From Pseudomonas viridiflava (GTDB taxonomy: Bacteria; Pseudomonadota; Gammaproteobacteria; Pseudomonadales; Pseudomonadaceae), in contig NZ_RBTP01000012.1 in the NCBI RefSeq assembly GCF_003702045.1, forward strand, positions 372,001 to 436,000: DNA of 64,000 nucleotides, read 5' to 3'. Shown piece by piece: positions 1 to 12,596 of this stretch (within the stretch, counting starts at the first letter, position 1; every line of letters starts with the position of its first letter). The notes beneath the pieces were generated by a model, which saw only the letters and a list, made by a program, of their open reading frames with translations, made no database searches and was not told the DNA's origin. A program made the position numbers and the translations under genes.

Positions 1-113
1 CCGATGTGTTCAAGGTTGAAGCGGACGCGCAGATGATTGCGGTGTACTGGGCCGAGCGGGGCGAGGCAGAAGTATTACAGCGTATTAACGCGGTGCTCAA
101 GGCGTTGGCGTAA
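1..113 (+). CDS. C-terminal end of an unrecognised protein (partial)
   Basis: Only the last 36 codons are in the window, read in the frame that starts at base 3 and ends at a TAA at 111-113. The tail is acidic then hydrophobic-helical and ends in LKALA. I do not recognise a family from so short a piece. The rest of the gene lies to the left of the window. No T-tract terminator for this strand follows it. Confidence 0.5.
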   Translation, partial: DVFKVEADAQMIAVYWAERGEAEVLQRINAVLKALA

Positions 114-140
114 AGCACTCGCCGGCAAATCGCAGGCAAT

Positions 141-165
141 AAAAAGCCCGATAACAACATCGGGC
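141..165 (-). terminator. Intrinsic terminator reading on the minus strand
   Basis: A 7-bp stem (GCCCGAT / ATCGGGC at 146-152 and 159-165) with a 6-base loop is flanked on its left by five A, which is a U-tract only for a transcript on the minus strand. On the plus strand the hairpin is followed by a GC-rich run, so it would be a poor terminator for the gene ending at 113. No minus-strand coding gene feeds it. Confidence 0.55.
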
Positions 166-707
166 CGGGGTTGGCCAGGCAGGCCGATAATTCCTTGGGC
201 GCCGGCATCCAGTATCTGAATGCCGGTTATCACCGCTGCGCACCTGCGATCAACTTCATCTCAGGCCTCTTATGGCGCAGTGGCGTGACTCTAGTCCTTC
301 TGCTCTCTTTTGTCGCGTTTTTCCCTACACTTCTTTCAAATGAGCCTCAACGGTGCAGAGTCTGCGGAGTTTGGCTTAGGCTGTGCATTATCATTTCGTC
401 GAATGATGGCAAATCAAACATGGGTTTGTTGGTCAGGAATCGCTTGTGCGTTCGGCAATCCGCCGTTTTTATGGGTGTTTTGGCGAATTGACAATTATCC
501 GGTTTTGCCCGATGGTGTGCGTACCCAAATCAAACGGGCGTATGAAATGAGCGTTTGGTCGTCAGACGGCTCTGACAGAATCCTGGCTACCACGTCGCAG
601 CGGATGTACGTGTGATTTGGCGTGTTCATCGACGGCGACGTCGTAGTCTCGCTGAGCGGTAATGTTCAGCGAGTATTGTTCAGCTTCCATATTGTGGAGA
701 TCAGTTG
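166..707. other. Long leader/intergenic region upstream of fadBA
   Basis: About 540 bases carry no convincing gene; short open frames here have no credible start or family. The region holds the PsrA-type operator at 415-428. A TTGACA-like hexamer lies at 488-493, but I could not find a good -10 at normal spacing. The fadB ribosome binding site (GGAGA, 696-700) closes the region. Confidence 0.5.
415..428. promoter_or_regulatory. PsrA-type operator upstream of fadBA
   Basis: The sequence CAAAC-ATGG-GTTTG is a perfect match to the PsrA recognition form (C/G)AAAC-N2-4-GTTT(G/C). The same arms with the same 4-base spacer occur in front of psrA at 9403-9416. PsrA is known in P. aeruginosa to repress fadBA and to be released by long-chain fatty acids. 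The site is 280 bases from the fadB start, so a long leader is implied. Confidence 0.75.
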
Positions 708-4054
<3,347 letters not shown>

Positions 4055-4070
4055 TTGCCTGGCGTGATGC

Positions 4071-4105
4071 AAGCCGGGGCTTGATGCCCCGGCTTTTGCT
4101 TTTTT
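4071..4105 (+). terminator. Intrinsic terminator of the fadBA operon
   Basis: A 10-bp perfect stem (AAGCCGGGGC / GCCCCGGCTT) with a 5-base loop is followed by TTGCTTTTTT, a classic rho-independent terminator 17 bases after the fadA stop. Confidence 0.9.
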
Positions 4106-4175
4106 GAAAAAGCAGTTTTTTACTAAATGTTTTAGCGGTGTTTTTGTTTTGAATCCGTTTCACGAGGGCTGCACC

Positions 4176-4412
4176 ATGCAACTGCAACCAGGGCTCTACC
4201 GCCATTACAAAGGCCCCGAATACCGGGTGTTCAGCGTGGCCAAGCATTCCGAAACCGAAGAAGACGTCGTGTTTTATCAGGCGCTCTATGGCGATTTCGG
4301 CATGTGGGTTCGTCCCCTGGAAATGTTTCTGGAGTCCGTCGAGGTTGACGGCGAGCAGGTCCCGCGCTTTGCTTTGGTCCAGGCCGAGCCGAGTCTGTTT
4401 TCCGGGGCGTGA
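4176..4412 (+). CDS. DUF1653 family small protein
   Basis: 78 residues. The start is the ATG preceded by GAGGG; an upstream in-frame ATG lies inside the fadBA terminator and is rejected. The sequence has the DUF1653 signature of a YRHYKGPEYRV start, a VFYQALYG core and a WVRPLEMF stretch. Members are small cytosolic beta-rich proteins without a proven biochemical role. The place between fadA and topA is the same as in P. aeruginosa (PA3012). Function is unknown. Confidence 0.85.
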   Translation: MQLQPGLYRHYKGPEYRVFSVAKHSETEEDVVFYQALYGDFGMWVRPLEMFLESVEVDGEQVPRFALVQAEPSLFSGA

Positions 4413-4525
4413 CGCGGAAATTCACAACAGGCTGTGCTTGACCTCACCTTGTAGCCACTATATATAGCGTGGCCTTTGCAAGCTCCTCATTGTCTTTCAT
4501 CTAGTATTCAGGAATTTTCTGATCC

Positions 4526-7138
4526 ATGGGCAAATCGCTGGTCATCGTGGAATCCCCGGCTAAGGCCAAGACCATCAACAAGTATTTGGGCAACCAGTAC
4601 GTGGTGAAGTCGAGTATCGGCCATATCCGAGACCTGCCCACCAGCGGTTCGGCCAGTGCTGCCAAAGAGCCTGCCGCCAAGCGTGGCAAGGCCGCCGCAG
4701 GCGAGGGTCCGGTACTGACGCCGAAAGAAAAGGCGCAACGCCAGCTGGTTTCGCGCATGGGCGTCGATCCGGAGCAAGGCTGGAAAGCCAAATACGAAAT
4801 CCTTCCCGGCAAGGAGAAGGTCATCGAAGAGCTGCGCAAGCTCGCCAAAGATGCCGACACCATCTATCTCGCGACGGACTTGGACCGCGAAGGGGAAGCC
4901 ATTGCCTGGCACCTGCGCGAAGCCATTGGTGGCGATGACAGCCGCTACAAACGCGTGGTGTTCAACGAAATCACCAAGAAGGCCATTCAGGAAGCCTTCT
5001 CCAAGCCAGGAGAGCTGGACATCGCCCGGGTCAACGCCCAGCAGGCGCGTCGCTTCCTGGACCGCGTCGTGGGCTACATGGTGTCACCACTGCTGTGGCA
5101 GAAAGTGGCGCGTGGCCTGTCCGCTGGCCGGGTACAGTCGGTTGCCGTGAAGCTGGTGGTGGAGCGTGAGCGGGAAATCCGTGCGTTCAATCCCGAAGAA
5201 TACTGGGAAATCCACGCCGATCTGGGCACCGCCAAAGGCGCCAACGTGCGTTTTGAAGTTGCCCGTGAAAATGGCGAGGCGTTCAAGCCGCTGAATGAAG
5301 CGCAGGCGATGGCCGCGCTGGAAAAGCTCAAGGCGTCCAGCTACAGCATCGTCAAGCGTGAAGACAAACCGACCAGCAGCAAGCCATCTGCGCCGTTCAT
5401 CACTTCGACCCTGCAGCAGGCGGCGAGCAATCGCCTCGGCTTTGGCGTGAAGAAGACTATGATGATGGCCCAGCGCTTGTATGAGGCGGGCTACATCACG
5501 TACATGCGTACCGACTCGACCAACCTGTCGGCCGACGCCGTCAGCATGGCCCGCGATTACATCGAAAGCGAATTCGGCAAGAAATACCTGCCGGAATCGC
5601 CGAACGTTTACAGCAGCAAGGAAGGCGCTCAGGAGGCGCACGAAGCGATTCGTCCGTCCGACGTCAACATGCACCCGTCCAAGCTGTCGGGCATGGAGCG
5701 CGACGCCGAGCGCCTGTATGAGCTGATCTGGCGTCAGTTCGTGGCCTGTCAGATGCCGCCCGCGCAATACCTGTCGACCACCGTCAGCGTGGCCGCCAGC
5801 GACTTCGAGCTGCGTGCCAAAGGTCGCATCCTAAAGTTCGACGGTTACACCCGCGTGTTGCCGCAGATGGCCAAGCCTGGCGATGACGATGTACTGCCCG
5901 ATATGGCGCAGGGTGAGGCGCTGAAGCTGAACAAGCTCGACCCGACCCAGCACTTCACCAAGCCGCCTGCGCGTTACTCAGAAGCGAGCCTGGTCAAGGA
6001 AATGGAAAAGCGCGGTATCGGTCGCCCGTCGACCTACGCGGCGATCATCTCGACCATTCAGGACCGTGGCTATGTAGCGCTTCATAACCGTCGCTTCTAT
6101 TCGGAGAAGATGGGCGATATCGTCACCGGACGTCTGTCCGAGAGCTTCGCCAACCTGATGGACTACGGCTTCACCGCCGGCATGGAAGAAAATCTCGACG
6201 ACGTGGCCCAAGGGCAGCGCGACTGGAAAAACGTGCTGGACGAGTTTTACGGCGATTTCCGCAAAAAGCTGGAAGTGGCCGAAGCCCCGGACAGCGGCAT
6301 GCGCGCCAATCAGCCAGTCATGACCGACATTCCGTGCAAGGTGTGTGGTCGCCCAATGCAGATTCGCACCGCCTCCACCGGCGTGTTTCTGGGCTGCTCG
6401 GGCTACAGCCTGCCGCCCAAGGAGCGCTGCAAGGCGACCGTCAACCTTACGCCTGGCGACGAGATTGCCGAGGATGACGAGGGCGAGTCCGAATCCCGCG
6501 TTCTGCGCGGCAAGCACCGCTGCCCGATTTGCAGCACGGCGATGGATGCCTACCTGCTCGACGAGAACCACAAGCTGCACATTTGCGGTAACAACCCGGA
6601 TTGCACCGGCTACGAAATCGAGAAGGGCACCTATCGGATCAAGGGCTATGAAGGTCCGAGCCTTGAGTGCGACAAGTGTGGCAGCGAGATGCAGCTCAAG
6701 ACCGGCCGCTTCGGCAAGTTCTTCGGCTGTACCAATTCCGAGTGCAAGAACACCCGCAAGCTGCTCAAGAGCGGTGATGCGGCGCCGCCGAAGATGGACC
6801 CGGTCAAAATGCCGGAGCTCAAGTGCGATAAGGTCGATGACACGTATATTTTGCGTGACGGGGCATCGGGGTTGTTCCTGGCTGCCAGCCAATTTCCGAA
6901 GAACCGTGAGACACGCGCACCCCTGGTGATCGAGATCGCGCCCCATAAGGACGAAATCGATCCTAAGTACCACTTCCTCTGCGAAGCGCCGAAGAAAGAC
7001 CCGGATGGCCGCCCGTCGGTGATCCGTTACAGCCGCAAGACCAAAGAGCAGTACGTACAGACCGAAGTCGAAGGCAAGCCTACCGGCTGGCGCGCGTTCT
7101 ACGACGGCAGTGCCTGGAAGGTCGAAGACAAGCGCTGA
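4526..7138 (+). CDS. topA: DNA topoisomerase I (type IA, omega protein)
   Basis: 870 residues, full length for bacterial TopA. It relaxes negative supercoils through a 5'-phosphotyrosyl intermediate. The TOPRIM fold opens the protein ([13 protein letters not shown]) and carries the metal-binding DLDREGEA motif. The active-site tyrosine is Tyr326 in ITYMRTDST. The C-terminal part holds three four-cysteine zinc ribbons, opening with [16 protein letters not shown] and CDKCGSEM. A segment rich in Ala and Lys near residues 38-58 replaces a short loop in the TOPRIM domain. It is probably transcribed alone; a GC-rich hairpin follows the stop. Confidence 0.97.
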   Translation: MGKSLVIVESPAKAKTINKYLGNQYVVKSSIGHIRDLPTSGSASAAKEPAAKRGKAAAGEGPVLTPKEKAQRQLVSRMGVDPEQGWKAKYEILPGKEKVIEELRKLAKDADTIYLATDLDREGEAIAWHLREAIGGDDSRYKRVVFNEITKKAIQEAFSKPGELDIARVNAQQARRFLDRVVGYMVSPLLWQKVARGLSAGRVQSVAVKLVVEREREIRAFNPEEYWEIHADLGTAKGANVRFEVARENGEAFKPLNEAQAMAALEKLKASSYSIVKREDKPTSSKPSAPFITSTLQQAASNRLGFGVKKTMMMAQRLYEAGYITYMRTDSTNLSADAVSMARDYIESEFGKKYLPESPNVYSSKEGAQEAHEAIRPSDVNMHPSKLSGMERDAERLYELIWRQFVACQMPPAQYLSTTVSVAASDFELRAKGRILKFDGYTRVLPQMAKPGDDDVLPDMAQGEALKLNKLDPTQHFTKPPARYSEASLVKEMEKRGIGRPSTYAAIISTIQDRGYVALHNRRFYSEKMGDIVTGRLSESFANLMDYGFTAGMEENLDDVAQGQRDWKNVLDEFYGDFRKKLEVAEAPDSGMRANQPVMTDIPCKVCGRPMQIRTASTGVFLGCSGYSLPPKERCKATVNLTPGDEIAEDDEGESESRVLRGKHRCPICSTAMDAYLLDENHKLHICGNNPDCTGYEIEKGTYRIKGYEGPSLECDKCGSEMQLKTGRFGKFFGCTNSECKNTRKLLKSGDAAPPKMDPVKMPELKCDKVDDTYILRDGASGLFLAASQFPKNRETRAPLVIEIAPHKDEIDPKYHFLCEAPKKDPDGRPSVIRYSRKTKEQYVQTEVEGKPTGWRAFYDGSAWKVEDKR

Positions 7139-7175
7139 TCAGACGGCGTCCGGTATTTGCGTGCCGGACGTCTGA
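7138..7175 (+). terminator. Hairpin after topA (weak terminator)
   Basis: An imperfect inverted repeat (TCAGACG-GC-GTCCGG against CCGGACGTCTGA) starts at the topA stop codon. It has no real T-tract, so termination is uncertain; it could instead protect the 3' end of the mRNA. Confidence 0.4.
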
Positions 7176-7234
7176 TGTTAGTGATGCGGTCGGTCTATGC
7201 TGGTGATTACACGATTGTGATGGAGACTGCGGTC

Positions 7235-7756
7235 ATGGCTCATGAACTCTATACCCGCACCAACCAGAAGATTTACTTTGCAGGGCTTGCGCTCGAAGCG
7301 CTTGGCAAGTCTGAGAAAGGCGAGGGCATCAATGCGCAAGCGTTGCAGCAAGCGGAGCGTGAGTCCGTGCTGTTTCATCTGTACGGCGCTTTATTGGGGC
7401 TGTGTCATGAAATTGCCGGTTACTATCGTCTGCCTCAGGCAAACGCACCTCGTGCCGAGCAACTGCTGACCCAGGAAGTGCTGGACGCTATCGCAATTCC
7501 GGAAATGGCAGAGCTGGTCGAACTGGCTCAGCATCGCGAGACGTGGCTGGCCAGGCTTCTCGCCGCCTATAACGCTTTATTCCAGCCGCCTCGTGCTCCG
7601 ATCAAACCCAAGGGCGACGTGACCCAGCCGATGATCGTCGCCGTAAATCTCGATGCCGAGCCCGAGCCCGAGTTGAACCGTGAAGAGCTGGAAAACTGGC
7701 GCCAACAGCTGAAAAGTCTGGCAGTTCGTTTCCGTGAAGGTTTGAGCGAGTGCTGA
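7235..7756 (+). CDS. Conserved hypothetical protein, DUF6586-like
   Basis: 173 residues from the ATG at 7235, which has GGAG 9 bases upstream. It is predicted to be cytosolic and largely helical, with no signal peptide or membrane segment. The C-terminal third has a Pro/Glu-rich linker and an ELENWRQQLKSL helix. It occupies the PA3010 position of the conserved topA-lexA interval of Pseudomonas. The position beside the SOS genes does not by itself assign a role. Function is unknown. Confidence 0.75.
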   Translation: MAHELYTRTNQKIYFAGLALEALGKSEKGEGINAQALQQAERESVLFHLYGALLGLCHEIAGYYRLPQANAPRAEQLLTQEVLDAIAIPEMAELVELAQHRETWLARLLAAYNALFQPPRAPIKPKGDVTQPMIVAVNLDAEPEPELNREELENWRQQLKSLAVRFREGLSEC

Positions 7757-7820
7757 AAAGCAATGATGGATAGGTTGGCAGGCTGTTACAATGCCGGCTT
7801 ATTGCGGAGTAACTGTACTG

Positions 7821-8054
7821 ATGCCTACCTCATTTCTTGAAATTGTCGAACTGCCTGACGGCCGTATTGAACTGCGTCGCGCTGATGATGAAGGTTCATT
7901 GGTGACGCTGGATTTCTCGGCCGATGCCAAAGCATTCATGCAGGGACAGCACGTCGAAGTTGCCAAGGCCATGTTGAGCGTAGGTGTTCAAATGGCGGGT
8001 CGTCTGGCTGAAGGCGAAGTCGAAAAAGACGACGGCCCTCACGTACTGCACTGA
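7821..8054 (+). CDS. Small conserved hypothetical protein
   Basis: 77 residues starting MPTSFLEIVELPDG. An upstream in-frame ATG at 7791 has no ribosome binding site, while GCGGAG precedes this one. The protein is short, acidic and without cysteine, membrane or signal segments. It matches the PA3009 position in the Pseudomonas topA-lexA block, and is convergent with sulA. I know of no assigned function. Confidence 0.75.
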   Translation: MPTSFLEIVELPDGRIELRRADDEGSLVTLDFSADAKAFMQGQHVEVAKAMLSVGVQMAGRLAEGEVEKDDGPHVLH

Positions 8055-8080
8055 TACGTTGGATGGTCAGCGACCAGGCC

Positions 8081-8551
8081 TTAGCCCAGTCGAATATTAA
8101 GGCTCTGTGCTTCCCCGACCTTCGCTGCACTGATCAACTGCTGACGCGCCGGCGTGCTTAGCGGGTTGATCCAACTCACCACCGTATGGCTACGTCCCAG
8201 CCGTAGCGCCTCACGCGTCAGTTCCAATGCACTTTGAGTGCCGCGCGGCTGAAGCAGAAGAATCCGTTCCCGATTCAATCCCGCATCACGCAGCCAGGCC
8301 TGGGTCAGGCTTGAAGGCGGCGCTATGAGGGTGAGCCAGCGTGCGTCGGCATCCTGGCTCAGTTCCCGAAGGATAGGCGCAAGAAGATTCAGGCAGTTCC
8401 CGGCGGCACCGCGCAAGGACAGCTCGCTGAAGGGCTCCGGCTCGTTGCTCCAGGGCGCTTCGACGATATCGGTGATCATCGGGGCGATGGGCTGAGCCAT
8501 GAAGGCCTCGAACAACGGCAGTTGCGAATGCGGTGCTTGATGGAACTGCAT
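8081..8551 (-). CDS. sulA: SOS cell-division inhibitor SulA
   Basis: 156 residues. SulA binds FtsZ and blocks septation during the SOS response. The RecA-like core is seen in the WLTLIAPPSSLTQAWLRDAGL and RILLLQPRG segments, with the shared SulA/ImuA-type pattern TREALRLGRSHTVVSW. It starts 9 bases after the lexA stop and is clearly the second cistron of a lexA-sulA operon, so it is induced together with its own repressor. The N-terminus is somewhat diverged from E. coli SulA, which is usual in Pseudomonas. Confidence 0.92.
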   Translation of the reverse strand: MQFHQAPHSQLPLFEAFMAQPIAPMITDIVEAPWSNEPEPFSELSLRGAAGNCLNLLAPILRELSQDADARWLTLIAPPSSLTQAWLRDAGLNRERILLLQPRGTQSALELTREALRLGRSHTVVSWINPLSTPARQQLISAAKVGEAQSLNIRLG

Positions 8552-8560
8552 AACGTCTCC

Positions 8561-9169
8561 TTATCGGCGAATGACGCCAACGCTCAAACCTTCGATCACC
8601 AGATCTTGATCCTTGAGATCGACCTCGATCGGCGCGAAATCAGGGTTTTCAGCCAGCAGCCAGACCTTGCTGCCTTCACGTTTGAAACGCTTGACCGTGA
8701 CTTCGTCACCGATCCGGGCTACGACGATCTGGCCGTTACGCGCTTCACGGGTGGTGTGCACTGCCAGCAGATCACCGTCCAGAATGCCGATGTCTTTCAT
8801 GCTCATGCCATGCACGCGCAGCAGGTAGTCGGCACTGGGGTGAAAGAACGTCGGATTGATGTTGCAGGATTCTTCGATGTGCTGCTGAGCAAGAATCGGG
8901 GCACCAGCTGCAACCCGGCCAATGATCGGCAGGCTGCTTTCGTCGGGTTTGGCTTCGAAGCCCGGAATGCGGATGCCTCGTGAAGCGCCAGGTGTCATTT
9001 CGATAGCGCCTTTACGGGCAAGCGCCTTGAGGTGTTCCTCCGCGGCGTTTGGAGATTTGAAGCCCAGTTCCTGAGCGATTTCTGCACGTGTCGGGGGGAA
9101 GCCGTTGTCTTCAAGACAGCGTTTGATGAAACCCAGGATCTCGGCCTGGCGGGGCGTTAGTTTAATCAT
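8561..9169 (-). CDS. lexA: LexA repressor, SOS regulator
   Basis: 202 residues, the standard length. The winged-helix DNA-binding domain spans about residues 1-65. The RecA-stimulated self-cleavage site is the Ala88-Gly89 bond in RVAAGAP, and the Ser-Lys dyad is Ser123 (HGMSMKD) with Lys160 (EVTVKRF). All catalytic parts are intact. It is the first cistron of lexA-sulA and is autoregulated through two LexA boxes just upstream of its start. It is divergent from psrA. Confidence 0.97.
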   Translation of the reverse strand: MIKLTPRQAEILGFIKRCLEDNGFPPTRAEIAQELGFKSPNAAEEHLKALARKGAIEMTPGASRGIRIPGFEAKPDESSLPIIGRVAAGAPILAQQHIEESCNINPTFFHPSADYLLRVHGMSMKDIGILDGDLLAVHTTREARNGQIVVARIGDEVTVKRFKREGSKVWLLAENPDFAPIEVDLKDQDLVIEGLSVGVIRR

Positions 9170-9179
9170 GTCGAGCGCT

Positions 9180-9214
9180 CTGTCTTTTTATACAGTGACT
9201 GGGATTATATACAG
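9180..9214 (-). promoter_or_regulatory. Two tandem LexA boxes in the lexA-sulA promoter
   Basis: Two copies of the CTG-N10-CAG LexA pattern lie 3 bases apart: 9180-9195 (CTGTCTTTTTATACAG) and 9199-9214, which on the minus strand reads CTGTATATAATCCCAG. They begin 10 bases upstream of the lexA start codon. The paired boxes predict tight autoregulation. Confidence 0.9.
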
Positions 9215-9372
9215 TGAAGGAGTCTTGGCAATCGCCTATTTCGTTTTCACCGCCGAGTGGTTGTCTGCATGACGGAACATTTAACGAGAGGCCGCATTGG
9301 GAAGGGAGAATGCAGCTTATCGTCAAGCGGGTGATTTCGTGACTGTGCAGCCACAAAATGAACCCGTTCGCT

Positions 9373-9416
9373 TGACAATCGGGGCGTATGATACGTATGT
9401 TTCAAACGTTCGTTTG
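9373..9416 (+). promoter_or_regulatory. psrA promoter with PsrA autoregulatory operator
   Basis: A consensus -35 TTGACA (9373-9378), a 17-base spacer and a -10-like TATGTT (9396-9401) are followed directly by CAAAC-GTTC-GTTTG at 9403-9416. That palindrome matches the PsrA recognition form and overlaps the expected start of transcription, as expected for repression of its own gene. Confidence 0.82.
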
Positions 9417-9430
9417 TTAGGCAGAGAGCC

Positions 9431-10147
9431 ATGGCCCAGTCGGAAACCGTAGAACGCATTCTTGATGCTGCCGAGCAGTTGTTCGCAGAGAAGGGGTTCG
9501 CTGAAACTTCATTGCGCCTGATCACCAGCAAGGCCTCCGTCAACCTGGCTGCGGTGAATTACCATTTCGGCTCTAAAAAAGCGCTTATCCAGGCCGTGTT
9601 CTCACGTTTCCTTGGGCCTTTCTGCATCAGTCTGGATCGCGAGCTGGAGCGCCGTCAGGCGAAGCCCGATCACAAGCCTACCCTTGAAGAGCTGCTTGAG
9701 ATTCTGGTCGAGCAGGCCTTGGTCGTGCAGCCGCGCAGCGGCAATGACCTGTCGATCTTCATGCGTCTGTTGGGGCTGGCGTTCAGCCAGAGCCAAGGGC
9801 ATCTGCGTCGTTACCTGGAAGACATGTACGGCAAGGTGTTTCGCCGCTACATGACGCTGGTCAACGAAGCCGCACCGCGTATTCCACCCATCGAGCTGTT
9901 CTGGCGCGTGCATTTCATGCTCGGGGCGGCGGCGTTCAGTATGTCCGGCATCAAGGCATTGCGTGCCATTGCCGAAACCGATTTCGGGGTCAACACCTCG
10001 ATCGAGCAGGTGATGCGTCTCATGGTGCCATTTCTGGCTGCGGGCATGCGCGCTGACACCGGCGTGACGGATGCTGCAATGATTGCCGCCCAGCTCAAAC
10101 CGCGTACCAAAAGCAGCGCGCCGGCACCAGTCGCCGCCAAGGCCTGA
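9431..10147 (+). CDS. psrA: TetR-family fatty-acid-responsive regulator PsrA
   Basis: 238 residues. The TetR helix-turn-helix occupies about residues 8-55 (ERILDAAEQLFAEKG, VNLAAVNYHFGSK); the rest is the ligand-binding/dimer domain. In P. aeruginosa PsrA binds long-chain fatty acids, represses fadBA and itself, and activates rpoS. The identical operator arms in front of this gene and fadB in this window support the same circuit. The C-terminal tail is Ala/Pro/Lys-rich and probably disordered. nagZ follows after ~100 bases. Confidence 0.93.
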   Translation: MAQSETVERILDAAEQLFAEKGFAETSLRLITSKASVNLAAVNYHFGSKKALIQAVFSRFLGPFCISLDRELERRQAKPDHKPTLEELLEILVEQALVVQPRSGNDLSIFMRLLGLAFSQSQGHLRRYLEDMYGKVFRRYMTLVNEAAPRIPPIELFWRVHFMLGAAAFSMSGIKALRAIAETDFGVNTSIEQVMRLMVPFLAAGMRADTGVTDAAMIAAQLKPRTKSSAPAPVAAKA

Positions 10148-10253
10148 TTCCTGCGTCAACCTTACATCGCCAGCCCCTTCGCATTGCGCGGGGCTTCAGG
10201 ATCAAGCACCATGCCCGCATTGTAATCGGGCACTGGTGTGTAAGGGTTTTTCT

Positions 10254-11264
10254 ATGAGTTCTGGCCTGCAAGGCTCCCTGATGGTCGATGTCGCCGGCAC
10301 ATGGCTGACCAGCGAAGACCGTCAGTTTCTGCGTCAGCCCGAAGTGGGCGGTCTCATTATCTTCGCTCGAAATATCGAGCATCCCCGTCAGGTTCGTGAA
10401 CTGAGCGCCGCTATCCGTGCGATTCGCCCCGACTTGTTGTTGGCGGTGGATCAGGAGGGCGGGCGAGTCCAGCGCTTGCGTCAGGGATTTGTGCGTTTGC
10501 CTGCGATGCGTGCCATTGCCGATAAGCGCGACGCCGAAACCCTCGCTGAGCATTGTGGCTGGCTGATGGCGACCGAGGTGCTGGCGGTAGGGCTTGATCT
10601 GAGTTTCGCTCCGGTGCTTGACCTGGATTACCAGCGCAGCGCTGTAGTCGGAACGCGCTCGTTCGAGGGGGATCCTGAGCGGGCCGCGCTGCTGGCAGGC
10701 GCGTTCATTCGCGGTATGAACGAGGCGGGCATGGCTGCCACGGGCAAGCATTTTCCAGGTCATGGTTGGGCAGAGGCCGATTCCCACGTCGCGATCCCGA
10801 CCGATGATCGCACCCTTGAACAGATCCGCGCCAACGACCTGGTGCCGTTCGCGCGCCTGAGTCGGCAGCTGGCGGCCGTGATGCCGGCGCATGTCATCTA
10901 CCCGAAAGTCGATGCTCAGCCTGCCGGGTTTTCGCGCCGCTGGTTGCAGGACATTCTGCGCAACGAATTGAAATTTGATGGCGTTATCTTCAGTGACGAT
11001 CTGTCGATGGCCGGTGCCCACGTGGTCGGCGACGCGGCGAGCCGTATCGAGGCCGCGCTGACGGCTGGCTGTGACATGGGGCTGGTGTGCAACGACCGCG
11101 CAGCGGCGGAATTGGCGCTCAGTGCGGCGCAACGCATGAAGGTCAAGCCTTCGGCGCGCATCGCCCGCATGCGCGGCAATGCCGTTGCCAGCACCGACTA
11201 TCGGCAGCACCCGCGCTGGCTGACCGCGCTTGCCGCGCTGCGCAGCGCCCATTTGATCGACTGA
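10254..11264 (+). CDS. nagZ: Beta-N-acetylglucosaminidase NagZ (glycoside hydrolase family 3)
   Basis: 336 residues from the ATG preceded by TAAGGG; a longer frame reaches back into psrA and is not used. NagZ removes GlcNAc from 1,6-anhydro-muropeptides in the cytosol during peptidoglycan recycling and thereby affects AmpR/AmpC beta-lactamase induction where those genes exist. The GH3 family signature KHFPGHG with the following catalytic Asp/His loop (WAEADSH) is present, as are the nucleophile region FSDDLSM and the substrate segment DQEGGRVQRL. mtnP starts 9 bases after its stop. Confidence 0.96.
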   Translation: MSSGLQGSLMVDVAGTWLTSEDRQFLRQPEVGGLIIFARNIEHPRQVRELSAAIRAIRPDLLLAVDQEGGRVQRLRQGFVRLPAMRAIADKRDAETLAEHCGWLMATEVLAVGLDLSFAPVLDLDYQRSAVVGTRSFEGDPERAALLAGAFIRGMNEAGMAATGKHFPGHGWAEADSHVAIPTDDRTLEQIRANDLVPFARLSRQLAAVMPAHVIYPKVDAQPAGFSRRWLQDILRNELKFDGVIFSDDLSMAGAHVVGDAASRIEAALTAGCDMGLVCNDRAAAELALSAAQRMKVKPSARIARMRGNAVASTDYRQHPRWLTALAALRSAHLID

Positions 11265-12014
<750 letters not shown>

Positions 12015-12017
12015 GCG

Positions 12018-12059
12018 TGACGGCGGGCTCAGGGGTTGAGACCCTTGAGCTTGCCGTCA
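12018..12059. terminator. Bidirectional hairpin between convergent mtnP and the cytochrome b561 gene
   Basis: TGACGGC (12018-12024) pairs with GCCGTCA (12053-12059) around an inner stem of GCTCAGGGG against CCCTTGAGC. It lies across the convergent 3' ends of both genes. It has only short A/T runs, so efficiency is unclear. Confidence 0.6.
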
Positions 12060-12596
12060 AATCATGCGTTTGAGGGTATTGTCCTTGCGCACGACGTGAT
12101 GCCACAGCGCTGCCGCCACGTGCAGCCCGATCACGTAGTAGAAAATCGAGCCCAGTAGTTTGTGAAAGTCCTCGAAGGACTCCGCGATACGGTCGGACGT
12201 GGCGAATGGCCAAGGTATCTGCACATCAGTCAGCGGGATGGGCAGGGCGCCTTTTTCCACCATGACGGTCAACAGTCCCAGCACCGGCTGGATGAACAGG
12301 AAAGCATACAGCGCGTAATGCGACACGGTCGCGGCCACGCGCAGTATGCCCTCCAGTGGCGGAGTGATGCCGGGCGGGGCATGGCGACGCCTTTCAGCGA
12401 CGCGAAAGAATGCCATCGCCAGAATCAGAAGCCCCACCCAGAAATGACTCTGCACCACCAGGACGCGATAGTCGGAACCTTTGCCGAACTGTGTACGGCT
12501 GAGAATCAGGGTGTACGCCAGCACGATCAGTGCCGCCATCGCCCAGTGGAACCAGCGTGCTCGTGAGGTATAGCGTTGTGACGTCGGTACATCCAC
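12057..12596 (-). CDS. Cytochrome b561 family di-heme membrane protein
   Basis: 179 residues with four hydrophobic segments (about 17-33, 51-65, 90-112, 148-168). Histidines for the b-type hemes are visible in the first helix (WFHWAM), second helix (QSHFWVG), third (SHYALY) and fourth (GLHVAAALWHH). The family (YodB/CybB-like) passes electrons in the inner membrane, and E. coli CybB is a superoxide:ubiquinone oxidoreductase. The true partner here is not evident. It is transcribed alone, convergent with mtnP. Confidence 0.88.
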   Translation of the reverse strand: MDVPTSQRYTSRARWFHWAMAALIVLAYTLILSRTQFGKGSDYRVLVVQSHFWVGLLILAMAFFRVAERRRHAPPGITPPLEGILRVAATVSHYALYAFLFIQPVLGLLTVMVEKGALPIPLTDVQIPWPFATSDRIAESFEDFHKLLGSIFYYVIGLHVAAALWHHVVRKDNTLKRMI

